Part shown: positions 31,198-41,582 of the stretch, in pieces
Layout: each line of letters opens with the position of its first letter
How positions within the stretch are numbered: position 1 is the stretch's first letter
NCBI GenBank assembly: GCA_036365145.1
Contig: JAEOAD010001365.1
Span: 5,700,001 to 5,764,000, forward strand
DNA length: 64,000 nucleotides
Source: Orientallactaga sibirica
Taxonomy: Eukaryota > Chordata > Mammalia > Rodentia > Dipodidae
Direction of reading: 5' to 3'
Notes under the pieces: generated by a model
The model's database searches: none
Told to the model about the DNA's origin: nothing
The model's input: only the letters and a program-made list of their open reading frames with translations
Made by a program: the position numbers and the translations under genes

Positions 31198-31345
31198 TAG
31201 ATAAATTGAAGTACAGTAGCACACATCCATAATGCCAGCTATTCGGAGTGCTGAGGCAGGAGGATGGCCAGTTTGAACCTATCCTGGGCTATCTAATGAG
31301 TTCAAGACCAGCCTGGGCAACTAAGAGTGTCATAAGAATAAAAAT
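31198..31345 (+). mobile_element. old B1-like SINE
   Basis: AGTACAGTAGCACACATCCA, GAGTGCTGAGGCAGGAGGAT and AGTTCAAGACCAGCCTGGGC mark a diverged 7SL-derived monomer. Confidence 0.75.
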
Positions 31346-31351
31346 GTTAAA

Positions 31352-31400
31352 AGGGCTATGTAGTGAAGTGCTTGCCTAGTACATGTTAGACCCTGGATTC
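31352..31400 (+). mobile_element. ID-like SINE fragment
   Basis: GGGCTATGTAGTGAAGTGCT, then TGCCTAGTACATGTTAGACC and CTGGATTC, follow the ID body with the centre of the A box altered. Short A-rich tail. Confidence 0.55.
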
Positions 31401-31414
31401 AAAAAAGAGAGGAA

Positions 31415-31654
31415 AGAGCTGGAGAAATGGCTCAGTAGTTAAGGTGCTTGCCTGCAAAGCCTGACAAGCAGGGTTCGATTCCCCAATACCCACCTAAAGC
31501 CAGATGTTCGAAGTGGAGCATGCATGTGGAGTTTGTTTGCGGTGGCTGGGGACCCTGGCATGCCCATTCTCTCCCTCTCTCTCTTCTCTCTCTCTCTCTC
31601 TTCCTCTTTTTCTTCTTGTCTCCTTGCAAATATATAAAATAAATATTTTTCAAA
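31415..31654 (+). mobile_element. B2-like SINE
   Basis: Begins AGCTGGAGAAATGGCTCAGT, B box GGTTCGATTCC, long pyrimidine tract (31567-31622), tail AAATATATAAAATAAATA. Confidence 0.9.
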
Positions 31655-31737
31655 AAGAGAGTTTACAAGAGGTAGAAGGAGAGGGGAGGGGTCCCTGTCC
31701 TCCCTAATCCTAGGAATTCTTCCAACTCAGCTTCCTG

Positions 31738-32010
31738 TGTCTTATATTTTATGTATATTACGTCTAATTGACACATAGTAGCCGTGCATATTTATGGGGT
31801 ACAGTGCAGCATTTCAATGCACGTAGAGAATGAGTAACGATCGGATCAGGGTAACTGGCATATCCGTCACCTCAGACATACATCATCTCTTTGTGTTGGG
31901 AACATTCAAAATCCTCTCGCCTAGCTGTTTTGAATTATTCCATTAATTGCTGTCAATATAACCATCCTACTGTGCTGTTGAACATTAGAAGTTACTCCTA
32001 CGTCCAACCA
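31738..32010 (-). mobile_element. L1MA-type 3' UTR, antisense
   Basis: GCATATTTATGGGGTACAGT, CATATCCGTCACCTCAGACA, TTTGTGTTGGGAACATTCAA and AATCCTCTCGCCTAGCTGTT match, in order, the reverse complement of an old mammalian L1 (L1MA-type) 3' UTR. Noncoding remnant. Confidence 0.8.
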
Positions 32011-32653
32011 CCAGCATGTCTTGCTCCTGATTCCCTCTTTGGCACAGACCTGCGGTGCCCCCGGGTCACACAGCACACAACTGGCCTTTCTCTCCCTGTA
32101 CACTTCTCCTCCGCCAACTGCAGCCACAGCAAAAGGCCTCTCGATCATGGCACCAAAGCGGCCACTTCGCAGGCTTCCCGGACACATGACTACTTCCATC
32201 AAAAGACATAGATTTGGGTGCATGTGCGACGGCAGAACCCAGCAAGTTTCTCCTGCCTGTTTACATTAAAACTCCTCATTACAATTCAAATTACTTTCAA
32301 ATTATGCTCATCTGGATTGCCGTGCTTTCTAAAGACTCCCATGCCTATCTCTTTCTGGGGTTATAAGTTAAAATATTTTTATTATGATAGAAACTGCTTT
32401 AAAGACTCCACAGACGTTTGTTAAACTGTGGGTAAGACAGGTTCATGCTGAATAAGTGCACCCCCCCCCTTGCAGCCCACGCTCAAAAAAAAAAAAAAAA
32501 CAAGGACAAGAGGTCTGCAAAGGAAACAGCATTAAGCATGAACTTGAAGCCTTGCATGTCGGTTCTGCAAACAGCTAAGACCCAGCGCTGTGTGCACTCA
32601 CCCCCACTGACAGCATAGGGGGAACCACGGCACTGGCCACTCTCCATATGAAT
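32011..32653. other. single-copy intergenic sequence
   Basis: Includes a C run at 32461-32469 and an A run at 32486-32501. No gene recognised. Confidence 0.4.
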
Positions 32654-32742
32654 GCTCTGAGGGGCTGGCGAGAAGGTGCCATGGGTAAAGTGCTTGCCAC
32701 ACAAATGTGAGAACCTGAGGTCGGACCCCAGCACCCAAGTAC
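32654..32742 (+). mobile_element. older B2-type SINE head
   Basis: GAGGGGCTGGCGAGAAGGTG, AAAGTGCTTGCCACACAAAT and GGACCCCAGCACCCAAGTAC resemble the more widespread rodent B2-type head rather than the local subfamily. A younger SINE has landed at its 3' side. Confidence 0.65.
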
Positions 32743-32755
32743 AAAGCCAGACTTG

Positions 32756-32986
32756 AGGCTCAGAAATGGCTTAGCAGTTAAGGTGCTTGCCTGCAAAGCC
32801 AAAGGACCCTGGTTCAATTCCCCAGGACCCACGTAAGCCAGATGCCCAAGGGGGCGCATGCATCTGGAGTTTGGTTGCAGTGGCTGGAGGCCCTGGCGCG
32901 CCCATTCTCTCTCTTTTTCTCTGTTTCTTCCTCTCTCTCTCTCTCTCTCTCTCTCTAAAATAAATTAATAAATACATATTTTTTTA
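32756..32986 (+). mobile_element. B2-like SINE inserted in an older SINE
   Basis: Begins AGGCTCAGAAATGGCTTAGC (5' end altered) with a long (TC)n run at 32926-32956. A perfect 13-bp target-site duplication, AAAGCCAGACTTG, lies at 32743-32755 and 32987-32999. Confidence 0.92.
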
Positions 32987-33224
32987 AAAGCCAGACTTGC
33001 AATAGAGGGTGCTGGGAGCCACCTATCTTCCTCCTACCCCCAAGAGCTCAGCAGAAGAAGAGAAACACTAGTGAGTTTCAGTTCCGGCGAGGACAAGTGA
33101 CGGAGATTTCATCAGGAGGTCCGAATGTGAACTGGACAGAGCATTATCAGAAAAGGCCATGTGCAGAAGCCGGTCATGAATCCATATGAACATATGGCCT
33201 TACTTAACAACATAGACGCTGTGA

Positions 33225-33262
33225 GCAGGTGCGTGTGCGTGTGCATGTGTGTGTGTGTGCAT
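33225..33262. repeat. impure (TG)n tract
   Basis: GTGCGTGTGCGTGTGCATGT followed by pure TG units. Alternating purine-pyrimidine with several CG and CA steps. Confidence 0.8.
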
Positions 33263-33497
33263 AGGCATGAGTGTGTACTCGTGCCCACATTCACAGGTCA
33301 CGCTGACTGGCCTTGCTTGTCTCCTGGGTGGCCACCCCCACCCACGACGGCTGAGATGACAGCCAGTGGCTGGGCAGCTGGGGACTGCCCAAGCACACCT
33401 GGACCTCTTGGCTGATTCACCACATAAGCGCGGTGAATCTGGAAGTTTCTAGCTTTTGTGGTCACCAATATACATGACTCCATGCTCTTTGGTGTTT

Positions 33498-33613
33498 TCT
33501 TTTCTTTTTTTTTTTCTTTTTGAAGCAGTGTTTTGCATTCTAGGCCAGGCTGGCCTTAAAATTGCAGTCTTTCTGCCTTCGAGCACTGGGATTATAGGAA
33601 TACGCAACCATTG
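33498..33613 (-). mobile_element. B1 SINE, antisense
   Basis: A T-rich tail (TTTTCTTTTTTTTTTTC, 33499-33519) precedes ATTCTAGGCCAGGCTGGCCT and GAGCACTGGGATTATAGGAA. The element is shorter than full length. Confidence 0.75.
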
Positions 33614-33624
33614 TTGCCTCAAAG

Positions 33625-33875
33625 CATTCATGTATGTGTGTACACATGTGTGACATATGCATGTGCATGTGCTTGTGTGGGGGCACCCATGTGTGCCCGT
33701 GTACGGAGGCCCAGAGGTCCATGCCAGGATGTCCTCTTCACTTGCTATCCACCTTGATTTTTTTAATTTCAGTATAGGATCTCTCTCTGAACCTGAACTT
33801 CACCAATTCAGCTGACTGGCTCTGGCCAGCAAGTCCCAGCACCAAGTATTCGGATCACAACTAGAAGCCCAGGGC
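33625..33875 (-). mobile_element. possible old rodent SINE (B4/B1-related), antisense
   Basis: TG-rich sequence (GTGTGTACACATGTGTGACA), then AGGCCCAGAGGTCCATGCCA and TGACTGGCTCTGGCCAGCAA, an order I recall from B4-associated rodent repeats. Weak assignment. Confidence 0.35.
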
Positions 33876-34784
33876 CAGGACGGAACTCTCTGTAATAAGA
33901 GGCCCACGTTTTACATCATTCATGGCTTGGCCATCCTTCCTTCATTCAAGGATACAGAGCGCAGGGATTCTGAAATCTACCTCAACACAACCTCTTCTCC
34001 TGCCTATGGCCCTGGAGAATTCCTATGCTCCTCCCCTACCCCGTGTGGGGGTCACTTGGCATGGACGGGAGTCACAGCCATGTGCAGGAGGAGTAAGATG
34101 GAAAAAACAGGAGTCAGACACAGGCGATGCATACGTTCAGTGACGGTGAGCCCTCGGTCATGACATTAGATGTTCAGAGCACAGTGCTCGGAGGGCAGCC
34201 TGTGCTCACTGACGGTGCAGCAAGATGACACCAAACCTCAGTGGCCACACAAGGGCCATGCAGTGAAGAGAAGGAGCGAGTACTACTTCTAAACGACAGC
34301 CACCCACAAGTAGCAGGTGACAACAAACACCCTGAACGGACAGCACTAACACATGTAGCATAGGGTTCAGTGGGGCTGGAGGCGGGGAAGGTGGCTTGGA
34401 GGAAGTGATGTTCAAGGTAAATGCTGAAAAGGAAGCGGAGACTAGTTCAAAACATATGAAGGGCCGAGAGCTCCCGAGAGAAAGGCAGCAACCGCCCCGG
34501 GGCAGAGAGGGTCCCAGGAATCTCTGACAACAAATGCATGAGGTGGGAGGCTGGATTCCATGCTGAGTGGGAATCACTCTGATCACTCTCCAGGGACCAG
34601 CGGGAAACAACACTGTGCCCACTTCTGCCCTCCTCAGTGTTCCTCCTCACAAACTCCCCGCTTTACCCCCGACACGGCTGGTTGGACTGGTTGGTCCTCA
34701 AAGGACATGTTTGGAGGATAAAGGCATGGGAGCGCTGTGGTCTGCTGGTCATGTGCACAGCGTGAGGGTCGAGAGGTGCAGGGG
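33876..34784. other. single-copy intergenic sequence
   Basis: About 0.9 kb without repeats. Frames of 138 codons (minus) and 73-78 codons (plus) show no domain features and conflict with each other. Confidence 0.4.
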
Positions 34785-35163
34785 TGTGGTGGTTTGAACA
34801 TACCCCCCCCAATAGGCTCAGGTGTTTTATTAAAGCTTGTCTCCAGCTGCCTGGCAGGAGGAGGTGCCACTGGGTACGGACCCTAGAGTCCAGCACTGAG
34901 GAGTCCCTGTGGGTGGATCTGATTTCTATCCCAAAGGTCTGCAGGGAGGTTTTTGAGCTCTGACTGGGCCCATGCTACTTGTTGCTTTTGGTGTGTGCTG
35001 GCTGCTGGTGGTTTCTCTCTGCTTGGAGCTGTGAAAAGGGGCCAGTATCATCTGCCATTATGGAACATCCCAGGATCTGCAAGCTTCAAATAAATATCCC
35101 TTCCTCCAGTAAACTGTGTCTGGTTTGGAAGTTCACTCCAGCAACGTGGAGCTGACAACAACA
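34785..35163 (+). mobile_element. MaLR-type solo LTR
   Basis: Starts TGTGGTGGTTTGAACATACC, contains TTCAAATAAATATCCCTTCC, and ends GAGCTGACAACAACA. Same family as 16619-17031 and as the paired LTRs of 24380-26707. Confidence 0.8.
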
Positions 35164-36067
35164 AGGTCTGAACACCAGTTCTCCATCTTCTGGGACTCAG
35201 GCTTCCTGAGGCATCAGAAGAAGGTTCTGGGTGTGTCTCCTGAGCACGGAGAAGTAGGATGGATGGCTGTGAGACCACCGAGGTCAATGGTGGGCTTCGG
35301 AGGAAGAACAGAGAGAGCTTTCCATGGCAGGTGCCCTCAGAAGGTCACCCTGCCTTGCCCATCTTTGACAAGAGTTCTGAATGGGTCAGGGAGGTGTTGG
35401 AGAGGGCCTTTGCTCTGAGAGCTCGTGGTCTCCTTGGGGAGGGCTTCAGAGTCACCATGCCCCACCTAAATCTTGCCTGTCTTTCCAGACATTTTCTCTG
35501 CTCTGTCCTGGACCAGCACGGGCCTGTGTGAGAACTCTGTCCATGGCATCAAGCAGGCAAACCAGTGGATTACACTAGATTACACAGAATCCACAGAGAC
35601 AGCTGAGAGTGCCATAGGCTTTAAAGTATGTCCCAGGCACTCAAGCCCAGTGTGGCTGGATATGAGCCAAGCGGAAGCCCCTCACCAACTCTTGGGGCAC
35701 AGAGTCAGGGGGGTAGGGGATGCCCTTGGCTCAGGCTGGATTGTAGAGTCTTCCGAAAGCTAAGGGACGGCCCAGTTAGGGGGCAGTTTCAAATTCCCCA
35801 CCAACCCCTTGGAGACAGAGGATAAAAGGAAAGGTTTTGCCTCCAAGGAAAAGTAAAATGGCATTAACAGAAAAAAGAAGTTCGGGGTGTCCAAACCACC
35901 ACGTGTCACTCCCACACAGAAGGTCACCTGGCCTCATCGCCCCGCCCTTGACCTTCTGCCTTAGCTCCAAGCACGGAGATTTTTTTTCCCCCCACTGGAA
36001 GTACCATGGGCAAGGAAAGGGAGCATGTTACCCTCCTTACATATGTTCTGGAACACTTTTTTAAAAT
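35164..36067. other. single-copy intergenic sequence
   Basis: Plus-strand frames of 100, 90 and 96 codons overlap in different phases at 35116-35763. No family is recognised. An unrecognised exon here cannot be excluded. A T/C run lies at 35981-35994. Confidence 0.35.
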
Positions 36068-36133
36068 GCTATGAGCTTAGCATGAAGGGGCAAGCCTGTA
36101 ATACTAGTGTTTGGGAAGCTGAGGAAGGAAGAG
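36068..36133 (+). mobile_element. B1-like SINE, truncated
   Basis: GCTTAGCATGAAGGGGCAAG, CCTGTAATACTAGTGTTTGG and GAAGCTGAGGAAGGAAGAG resemble the first 65 bp of B1, cut off where the inverted satellite units begin. Confidence 0.6.
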
Positions 36134-36258
36134 GATTCTAGACAAGAGATTCTAGATTCTATCGCTGAGCCACGCCCCCAGCCTCTCATTGGTGGAGTCT
36201 AGACAAGTGCTCTACCACTGAGCCACGCCCCCAGCCTCTCATTGGTGGAGTCTAGACC
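36134..36258 (-). repeat. satellite units in inverted orientation
   Basis: Two copies of CTGAGCCACGCCCCCAGCCT, the reverse complement of the array unit core, start at 36165 and 36218, exactly 53 bp apart. TCTAGACAAGTGCTCTACCA lies between them. They oppose the plus-oriented array that starts 150 bp to the right. Confidence 0.9.
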
Positions 36259-36284
36259 AGCCATCTACTGCTGTGCTATATACC

Positions 36285-36404
36285 TGTATTAGCGAGGAAG
36301 GGTTTAATTCAATTTACAGCTACTGTTACAGTCCATCCTGGAGGCAGGAGCTGGAGCCAGATGGTCACAGTCAGTTCACAGTGAGGAATCAGAGAGAGAT
36401 GAAA
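36285..36404 (-). mobile_element. possible MaLR-type LTR fragment between opposed arrays
   Basis: GAGGAAGGGTTTAATTCAAT, TTACAGTCCATCCTGGAGGC and AATCAGAGAGAGATGAAAAC resemble the reversed 3' half of a rodent MaLR-type LTR. It fills the spacer between the inverted units and the main array. Confidence 0.4.
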
Positions 36405-39400
36405 ACTAGTTCTAGGTGGTAGAGCACTTGTCTAGAATCCACAGTGAGGGGCTGGGGGTGTGGCTCAGTGGTAGAACACTTGTCTAGAATCCACAGTGAG
36501 GGGCTGGGGCATGGCTCAGTGGTAGAGCACTTGTCTAGAATCCACAGTGAGGGGCTGGGAGTGTGGCTCAGTGGTAGAGCACTTGTCTAGAATCCACAGT
36601 GAGGGGCTGGGAGTGTGGCTCAGTGGTAGAGCACTTGTCTAGAGTTCACAGTGAGGGACTGGGGGCATGGCTCAGTGGTAGAGCACTTGTCTAGAATCCA
36701 CAGTGAGGGGCTGGGAGTGTGGCTCAGTGGTAGAACACTTGTCTAGAATCCACAGTGAGGGGCTGGGAGTGTGGCTCAGTGGTAGAGCTCAGGGGTGGTC
36801 AGTGGTAGAGCACTTGTCTAGAATCCACAGTGAGGGGCTGGGAGTGTGGCTGTGGCTCAGTGGCTCAGAACACTTGTCTAGAATCCACAGTGAGGGGCTG
36901 GGAGTGTGGCTCAGTGGTAGAACACTTGTCTAGAATCCACAGTGAGGGGCTGGGAGTGTGGCTCAGTGGTAGAGCACTTGTCTAGAATCCACAGTGAGGG
37001 GCTGGGGGCGTGGCTCAGTGGTAGAGCACTTGTCTAGAATCCAGTGAGGGGCTGTGGCGTGGCTCAGTGGTAGAGCACTTGTCTAGAATCCACAGTGAGG
37101 GGCTGGGGCGGGCTCAGTGGTAGAACACTTGTCTAGAATCAGTGAGGGGCTGGGAGTGTGGCTCAGTGGTAGAGCACTTGTCTAGAATCCACAGTGAGGG
37201 GCTGGGGTGTGGCTCAGTGGTGCACTTGTCTAGAATCCACAGTGAGGGGCTGGGGGCGTGGCTCAGTGGTAGAGCACTTGTCTAGAATCCACAGTGAGGG
37301 GCTGGGGCGTGGCTCAGTGGTAGAGCACTTGTCTAGAATCCACAGTGAGGGGCTGGAGGGCTGAGGGGCTGGGGCGTGGCTCAGTGGTAGAGCACTTGTA
37401 GAATCCACAGTGAGGGGCTGGGGGTGTGGCTCAGTGGTAGAGAACTTGTCTAGAATCCACAGTGAGGGGCTGGGGCGTGGCTAGAGCACTTGTCTAGAAT
37501 CCACAGTGAGGGGCTGGGGCGTGGCTCAGTGGTAGAGCACTTGTCTAGAATCCACAGTGAGGGGCTGGGGCGTGGCTCAGTGGTAGAGCACTTGTCTAGA
37601 ATCCACAGTGAGGGGCTGGGGCGTGGCAGTCAGTGGTAGAGCACTTGTCTAGAATCCACAGTGAGGGGCTGGGGCGTGGCTCAGTGGTAGAGCACTTGTC
37701 TAGAATCCACAGTGAGGGGCTGGGGCGTGGCTCAGTGGTAGAGCACTTGTCTAGAATCCACAGTGAGGGGCTGGGGAGTGTGGCTCAGTGGTAGAGCACT
37801 TGTCTAGAATCCACAGTGAGGGGCTGGGGGTGTGGCTCAGGGTAGAGCACTTGTCTAGAATCCACAGTGAGGGGCTGGGGTGTGGCTCAGTGGTAGAGCA
37901 CTTGTCTAGAATCCACAGTGAGGGGCTGGGGGTGTGGCTCAGTGGTAGAGCACTTGTCTAGAATCCACAGTGAGGGGCTGGGGGTGTGGCTCAGTGGTAG
38001 AGCACTTGTCTAGAATCCACAGTGAGGGGCTGGGAGTGTGGCTCAGTGGTAGAGCACTTGTCTAGAATCCACAGTGAGGGCTGGGGGTGTGGCTCAGTGG
38101 TAGAGCACTTTGTCTAGAATCCACAGTGAGGGGCTGGTGGCTCAGTGGTGGAGCACTTGTCAGAATCCACAGTGAGGGGCTGGGGGGCGTGGCTCAGTGG
38201 TAGAGCACTTGTCTAGAATCCACAGTGAGGGGGGTGGCTCAGTGGTAGAGCACTTGTCTAGAATCCACAGTGAGGGGCTGGGGGCGTGGCTCAGTGGTAG
38301 AGCACTTGTCTAGAATCAGTGAGGAGGGGGGCGTGGCTCAGTGTAGAGGGAATCCACAGTGAGGGGCTGGGGGTGGCTCAGTGGTAGGGAATCCACAGTG
38401 AGGGCTGGGGCGTGGCTCAGTGGTGGCACTTGTCTAGAATCCACAGTGAGGGGGCTGGGGCGTGGCTCAGTGGTAGAGCACTTGTCTAGAATCCACAGTG
38501 AGGGGCTGGGGCGTGGCTCAGTGGTAGAGCACTTGTCTAGAATCCACAGTGAGGGGCTGGGGCGTGGCTCAGTGGTAGAGCACCACAGTGGGCTAGAACT
38601 TGTCTAGAATCCACAGTGAGGGGCTGGGGCGTGGCTCAGTGTTAGAGCACTTGTCTAGAATCCACAGTGAGGGGCTGGGGCGTGGCTCAGTGTTAGAGCA
38701 CTTGTCTAGAATCCACAGTGAGGGGCTGGGCGTGGCTCAGTGGTAGAGCACTTGTCTAGAATCCACAGTGAGGGGCTGGGGCGTGGCTCAGTGGTAGAGC
38801 ACTTGTCTAGAATCCACAGTGAGGGGCTGGGGCGTGGCTCAGTGGTAGAGCACTTGTCTAGAATCCACAGTGAGGGGCTGGGGCGTGGCTCAGTGGTAGA
38901 GCACTTGTCTAGAATCCACAGTGAGGGGCTGGGGTGTGGCTCAGTGGTAGAGCACTTGTCTAGAATCCACAGTGAGGGGCTGGGGCGTGGCTCAGTGGTA
39001 GAGCACTTGTCTAGAATCCACAGTGAGGGGCTGGGGCGTGGCTCAGTGGAGAGCACTTGCTCCACAGTGAGGGGCTGAATCGTGGCTCAGTGGTAGAGCA
39101 CTTGTCTAGAATCCACAGTGAGGGGCTGGGGCGTGTGCTCAGTGGTAGAGCACTTGTCTAGAATCCACAGTGAGGGGCTGGGAGTGTGGCTCAGTGAGGG
39201 GCTAGAGAATCCACAGTGGGGACTGGGGCGTAGGCACTTGTCTAGAATCCACAGTCAGTGTGGCTCAGTGGTAGAGCACTTGTCTAGAATCCACAGTGAG
39301 GGGCTGGGGCGTGGCTCAGTGGTAGAGCACTTGTCTAGAATCCACAGTGAGTGGCTCAGTGGTAGAGCACTTGTCTAGAATCCACAGTGAGGGGCTGGGG

Positions 39401-40340
39401 CGTGGCTCAGTGGTGGCTCAGAATCCACAGTGAGGGGCTAGAACACTTGTCTAGAATCCACAGTGAGGGGCTGGGGTGTGGCTCAGTGGCAGAGCACTTG
39501 TCTAGAATCCACAGTGAGGGGCTGGGGTGTGGCTCAGTGGTAGAGCACTTGTCTAGAATCCACAGTGAGGGGCTGGGAGTGTGGCTCAGCAGCAGAGCAC
39601 TTGTCTAGAATCCACAGTGAGGGGCTGGGGGTGTGGCTCAGTGGCAGAGCACTTTTCTAGAATCCACAGTGGCTCAGCGGTAGAGCACTTGTCTAGAATC
39701 CACAGTGAGGGGCTGGGGGGTGGGCTCAGTGGTAGAGCACTTGTCTAGAATCCACAGTGAGGGGCTGGGGGGGCTGGTAGAGCACTTGTCTAGAATCCAC
39801 AGTGAGGGGCGTGGCTCAGTGGTGGCACTTGTCTAGAATCCACAGTGAGGGGCTGGGGGTGTGGCTCAGTGGTAGAGCACTTGTCTAGAATCCACAGTGA
39901 GGGGCTGGGGGTGGCTCAGTGGTAGAGCACTTGTCTAGAATCCACTCAGTGGCTCAGTGGTAGAGCACTTGTCTAGAATCCACAGTGAGGGGCTGGGGGT
40001 GGCTCTGGGGAATCCACAGTGAGGGGGCTGGCTCAGTGGTAGAGCACTTGTCTAGAATCCACAGTGAGGGGCTGGGGCGTGGCTCAGCAGTAGAGCTCAG
40101 TGTGAGGCTGGGGCGTGGCTCAGCAGTAGAGCACTTGTCAGAATCCACAGTGAGGGGAGGGGCACTTGTCTAGAATCCACAGTGAATCCACAGTGAGGGG
40201 CAGTGGGGCGTGGCTCAGTGTTAGAGCACTTGTCTAGAATCCACAGTGAGGGGCTGGGGCGTGGCTCAGTGTTAGAGCACTTGTCTAGAATCCACAGTGA
40301 GGGGCTGGGGCGTGGCTCAGCGGTAGAGCACTTGCAATCA
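36405..40340 (+). repeat. 51-52 bp minisatellite derived from an ID-like SINE (array 1)
   Basis: About 76 tandem units by length division. Each typical unit runs GTCTAGAATCCACAGTGAGG, then GGCTGGGG with CGTGGCTCAG or AGTGTGGCTCAG, then TGGTAGAGCACTT. The stretch from GGGGCTGGGG to CTTGTCTAG matches the 5' half of an ID-like tRNA-derived SINE and includes a Pol III A box (TGGCTCAGTGG) but no B box. Nearly every unit has a TCTAGA site. Many units, especially at 38300-40200, carry internal deletions or fusions. Confidence 0.95.
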
Positions 40341-40432
40341 GTGAGGGGCTGGGGGCGTGGCTCAGCGGTAGAGCAATCACTTAGCATGTATAAGGCCCTG
40401 AGCTCAATACCCAGAACTACAAAGAAAGAAAA
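40341..40432 (+). mobile_element. full ID-like SINE terminating array 1
   Basis: GAGGGGCTGGGGGCGTGGCT continues past the point where array units stop: TAGCATGTATAAGGCCCTGA, then GCTCAATACC in the B-box position and an A/GAAA-rich tail. It supplies the SINE parentage of the array unit. Confidence 0.88.
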
Positions 40433-40495
40433 AAAAAAAAGAAAGAAATGCAATGAAAGGAAGAGAAGGGAAGGGAAGAAGGAAGGAACTGAAGC
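40423..40495. repeat. A/G-rich simple repeat (SINE tail)
   Basis: AAAGAAAGAAAAAAAAAAAG grading into AAGGGAAGGGAAGAAGGAAG. Expanded tail of the ID-like element. Confidence 0.85.
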
Positions 40496-40547
40496 AAACA
40501 TTTAGTCCCTTGCCTTGAGTGTACACATGAGAGCACAGGAGGAAAAC

Positions 40548-40640
40548 TCGCAGTGGCTGGTGGCTCATGCCTGTCATCTCATTTCCTTAGGGGGCTGAGG
40601 CAGTGGCATCAAGAGTTCAAAGGCCAAAGTAAACAAGTGT
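40548..40640 (+). mobile_element. B1-like SINE, partial
   Basis: CAGTGGCTGGTGGCTCATGC, CTGTCATCTCATTTCCTTAG and GGGGCTGAGGCAGTGGCATC form a diverged 7SL-type 5' half. Confidence 0.6.
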
Positions 40641-41311
40641 AGGACGTTGTGTTTTAAGAGATACGGTATGTACTGCTACGATCGTTCTCAAATATATTAT
40701 CTAGTAGATATAAACCTTTCTGTAAGAAAAACGTTCCACATGACCAATGGATTTTAGAGGCACTAACCTCTCACATGTATGTTGACTTTTCTCTACTCTT
40801 GCAGAAACAGATGCTCATATATCCCATAAGGCCAGTTGTCAGACAACATCACCTCTAGGCGATGAAGGTCACCCTGAAGTGTTTTGAGCAAACCTTTGGA
40901 CCCCCTCTTCTGTGTTCTCCTCTACTGCATTCCCAGGAAACCCATCTGCCTTCTCCACTCTGCCTCTGGCCCATATGACTAATCCCCCTCTAATTGTCAT
41001 GGATCAAATAGCAGGAAAATATTTCCAGTTGCCCGTCTCCTGTTTTCCAATTGTCCCTCTGTTATATGTCTAAGTAAACATTTGTTCTGCTTATCGTTTC
41101 TGAGCAAAGACATGAATCACTTGCCTGGAAGAAACCACAGGGGCAGCTGTTGCCGATTAGGGACTGACATCTGGGAACCGGGCCTGCTCAGCGGGACTGC
41201 AGAGGGAAGCTTGTTTCTTGCTTAGCCTCCTGGAAGAGGAAGCCTGGGGCACGGGCGACTAGCAGCCAGGACCACCCTACTGTCTTGTGGTGGGACACTG
41301 GAATAGCCAAG
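40641..41311. other. single-copy intergenic sequence
   Basis: No repeat or gene recognised. Confidence 0.4.
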
Positions 41312-41404
41312 GCTGAAGCTTGGCATGGTGGTGCACAAGTGTGATCCCAGCAGGAGGGAGGAGGAGCCAAGAGAATGATAAGTTCCAGGGTGCACAGGAG
41401 ACTC
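41312..41404 (+). mobile_element. B1 SINE, partial
   Basis: AAGCTTGGCATGGTGGTGCA, AGTGTGATCCCAGCAGGAGG and AGGAGACTCAGAAAG outline a shortened B1 whose tail became the polypurine tract that follows. Confidence 0.65.
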
Positions 41405-41418
41405 AGAAAGAGAAGGAG

Positions 41419-41485
<67 letters not shown>

Positions 41486-41582
41486 GACAGAGGGAAGGAG
41501 GGAGGGAGGGAGGGAGGGAAGGAAGGGAGGGGAGAGAATGTAAGTTAGAAAGAGGGGGGGGAGAGAGGGAGGGAGACAGAAT
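41405..41582. repeat. polypurine tract (GAAA)n-(GGGA)n
   Basis: About 19 tandem GAAA units (41411-41486), then GGGA/GGAA units and a G run at 41553-41562. Nearly pure purine on the plus strand, with a few pyrimidines near 41487-41492 and 41539-41550. Confidence 0.95.

Noticed and set aside
32011..32269. Processed pseudogene near the L1MA relic
   Set aside because: Frames of 82-106 codons overlap on both strands and nothing matches a known protein. The left part is L1 3' UTR.
35116..35763. Possible exon in overlapping plus-strand frames
   Set aside because: Peptides look less biased than others in the window, but three phases compete, no matching splice signals are convincing and no family is recognised.
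38706..39078. Repeat protein of 17-residue units on either strand
   Set aside because: It is produced by 51-bp satellite units being a multiple of three. It breaks wherever units have other lengths.
36405..40340. CRISPR array or tRNA gene cluster
   Set aside because: Direct repeats are contiguous without unique spacers, and the host is a mammal. Units have a tRNA-like A box but no B box, acceptor stem or full cloverleaf, so they are not tRNA genes.
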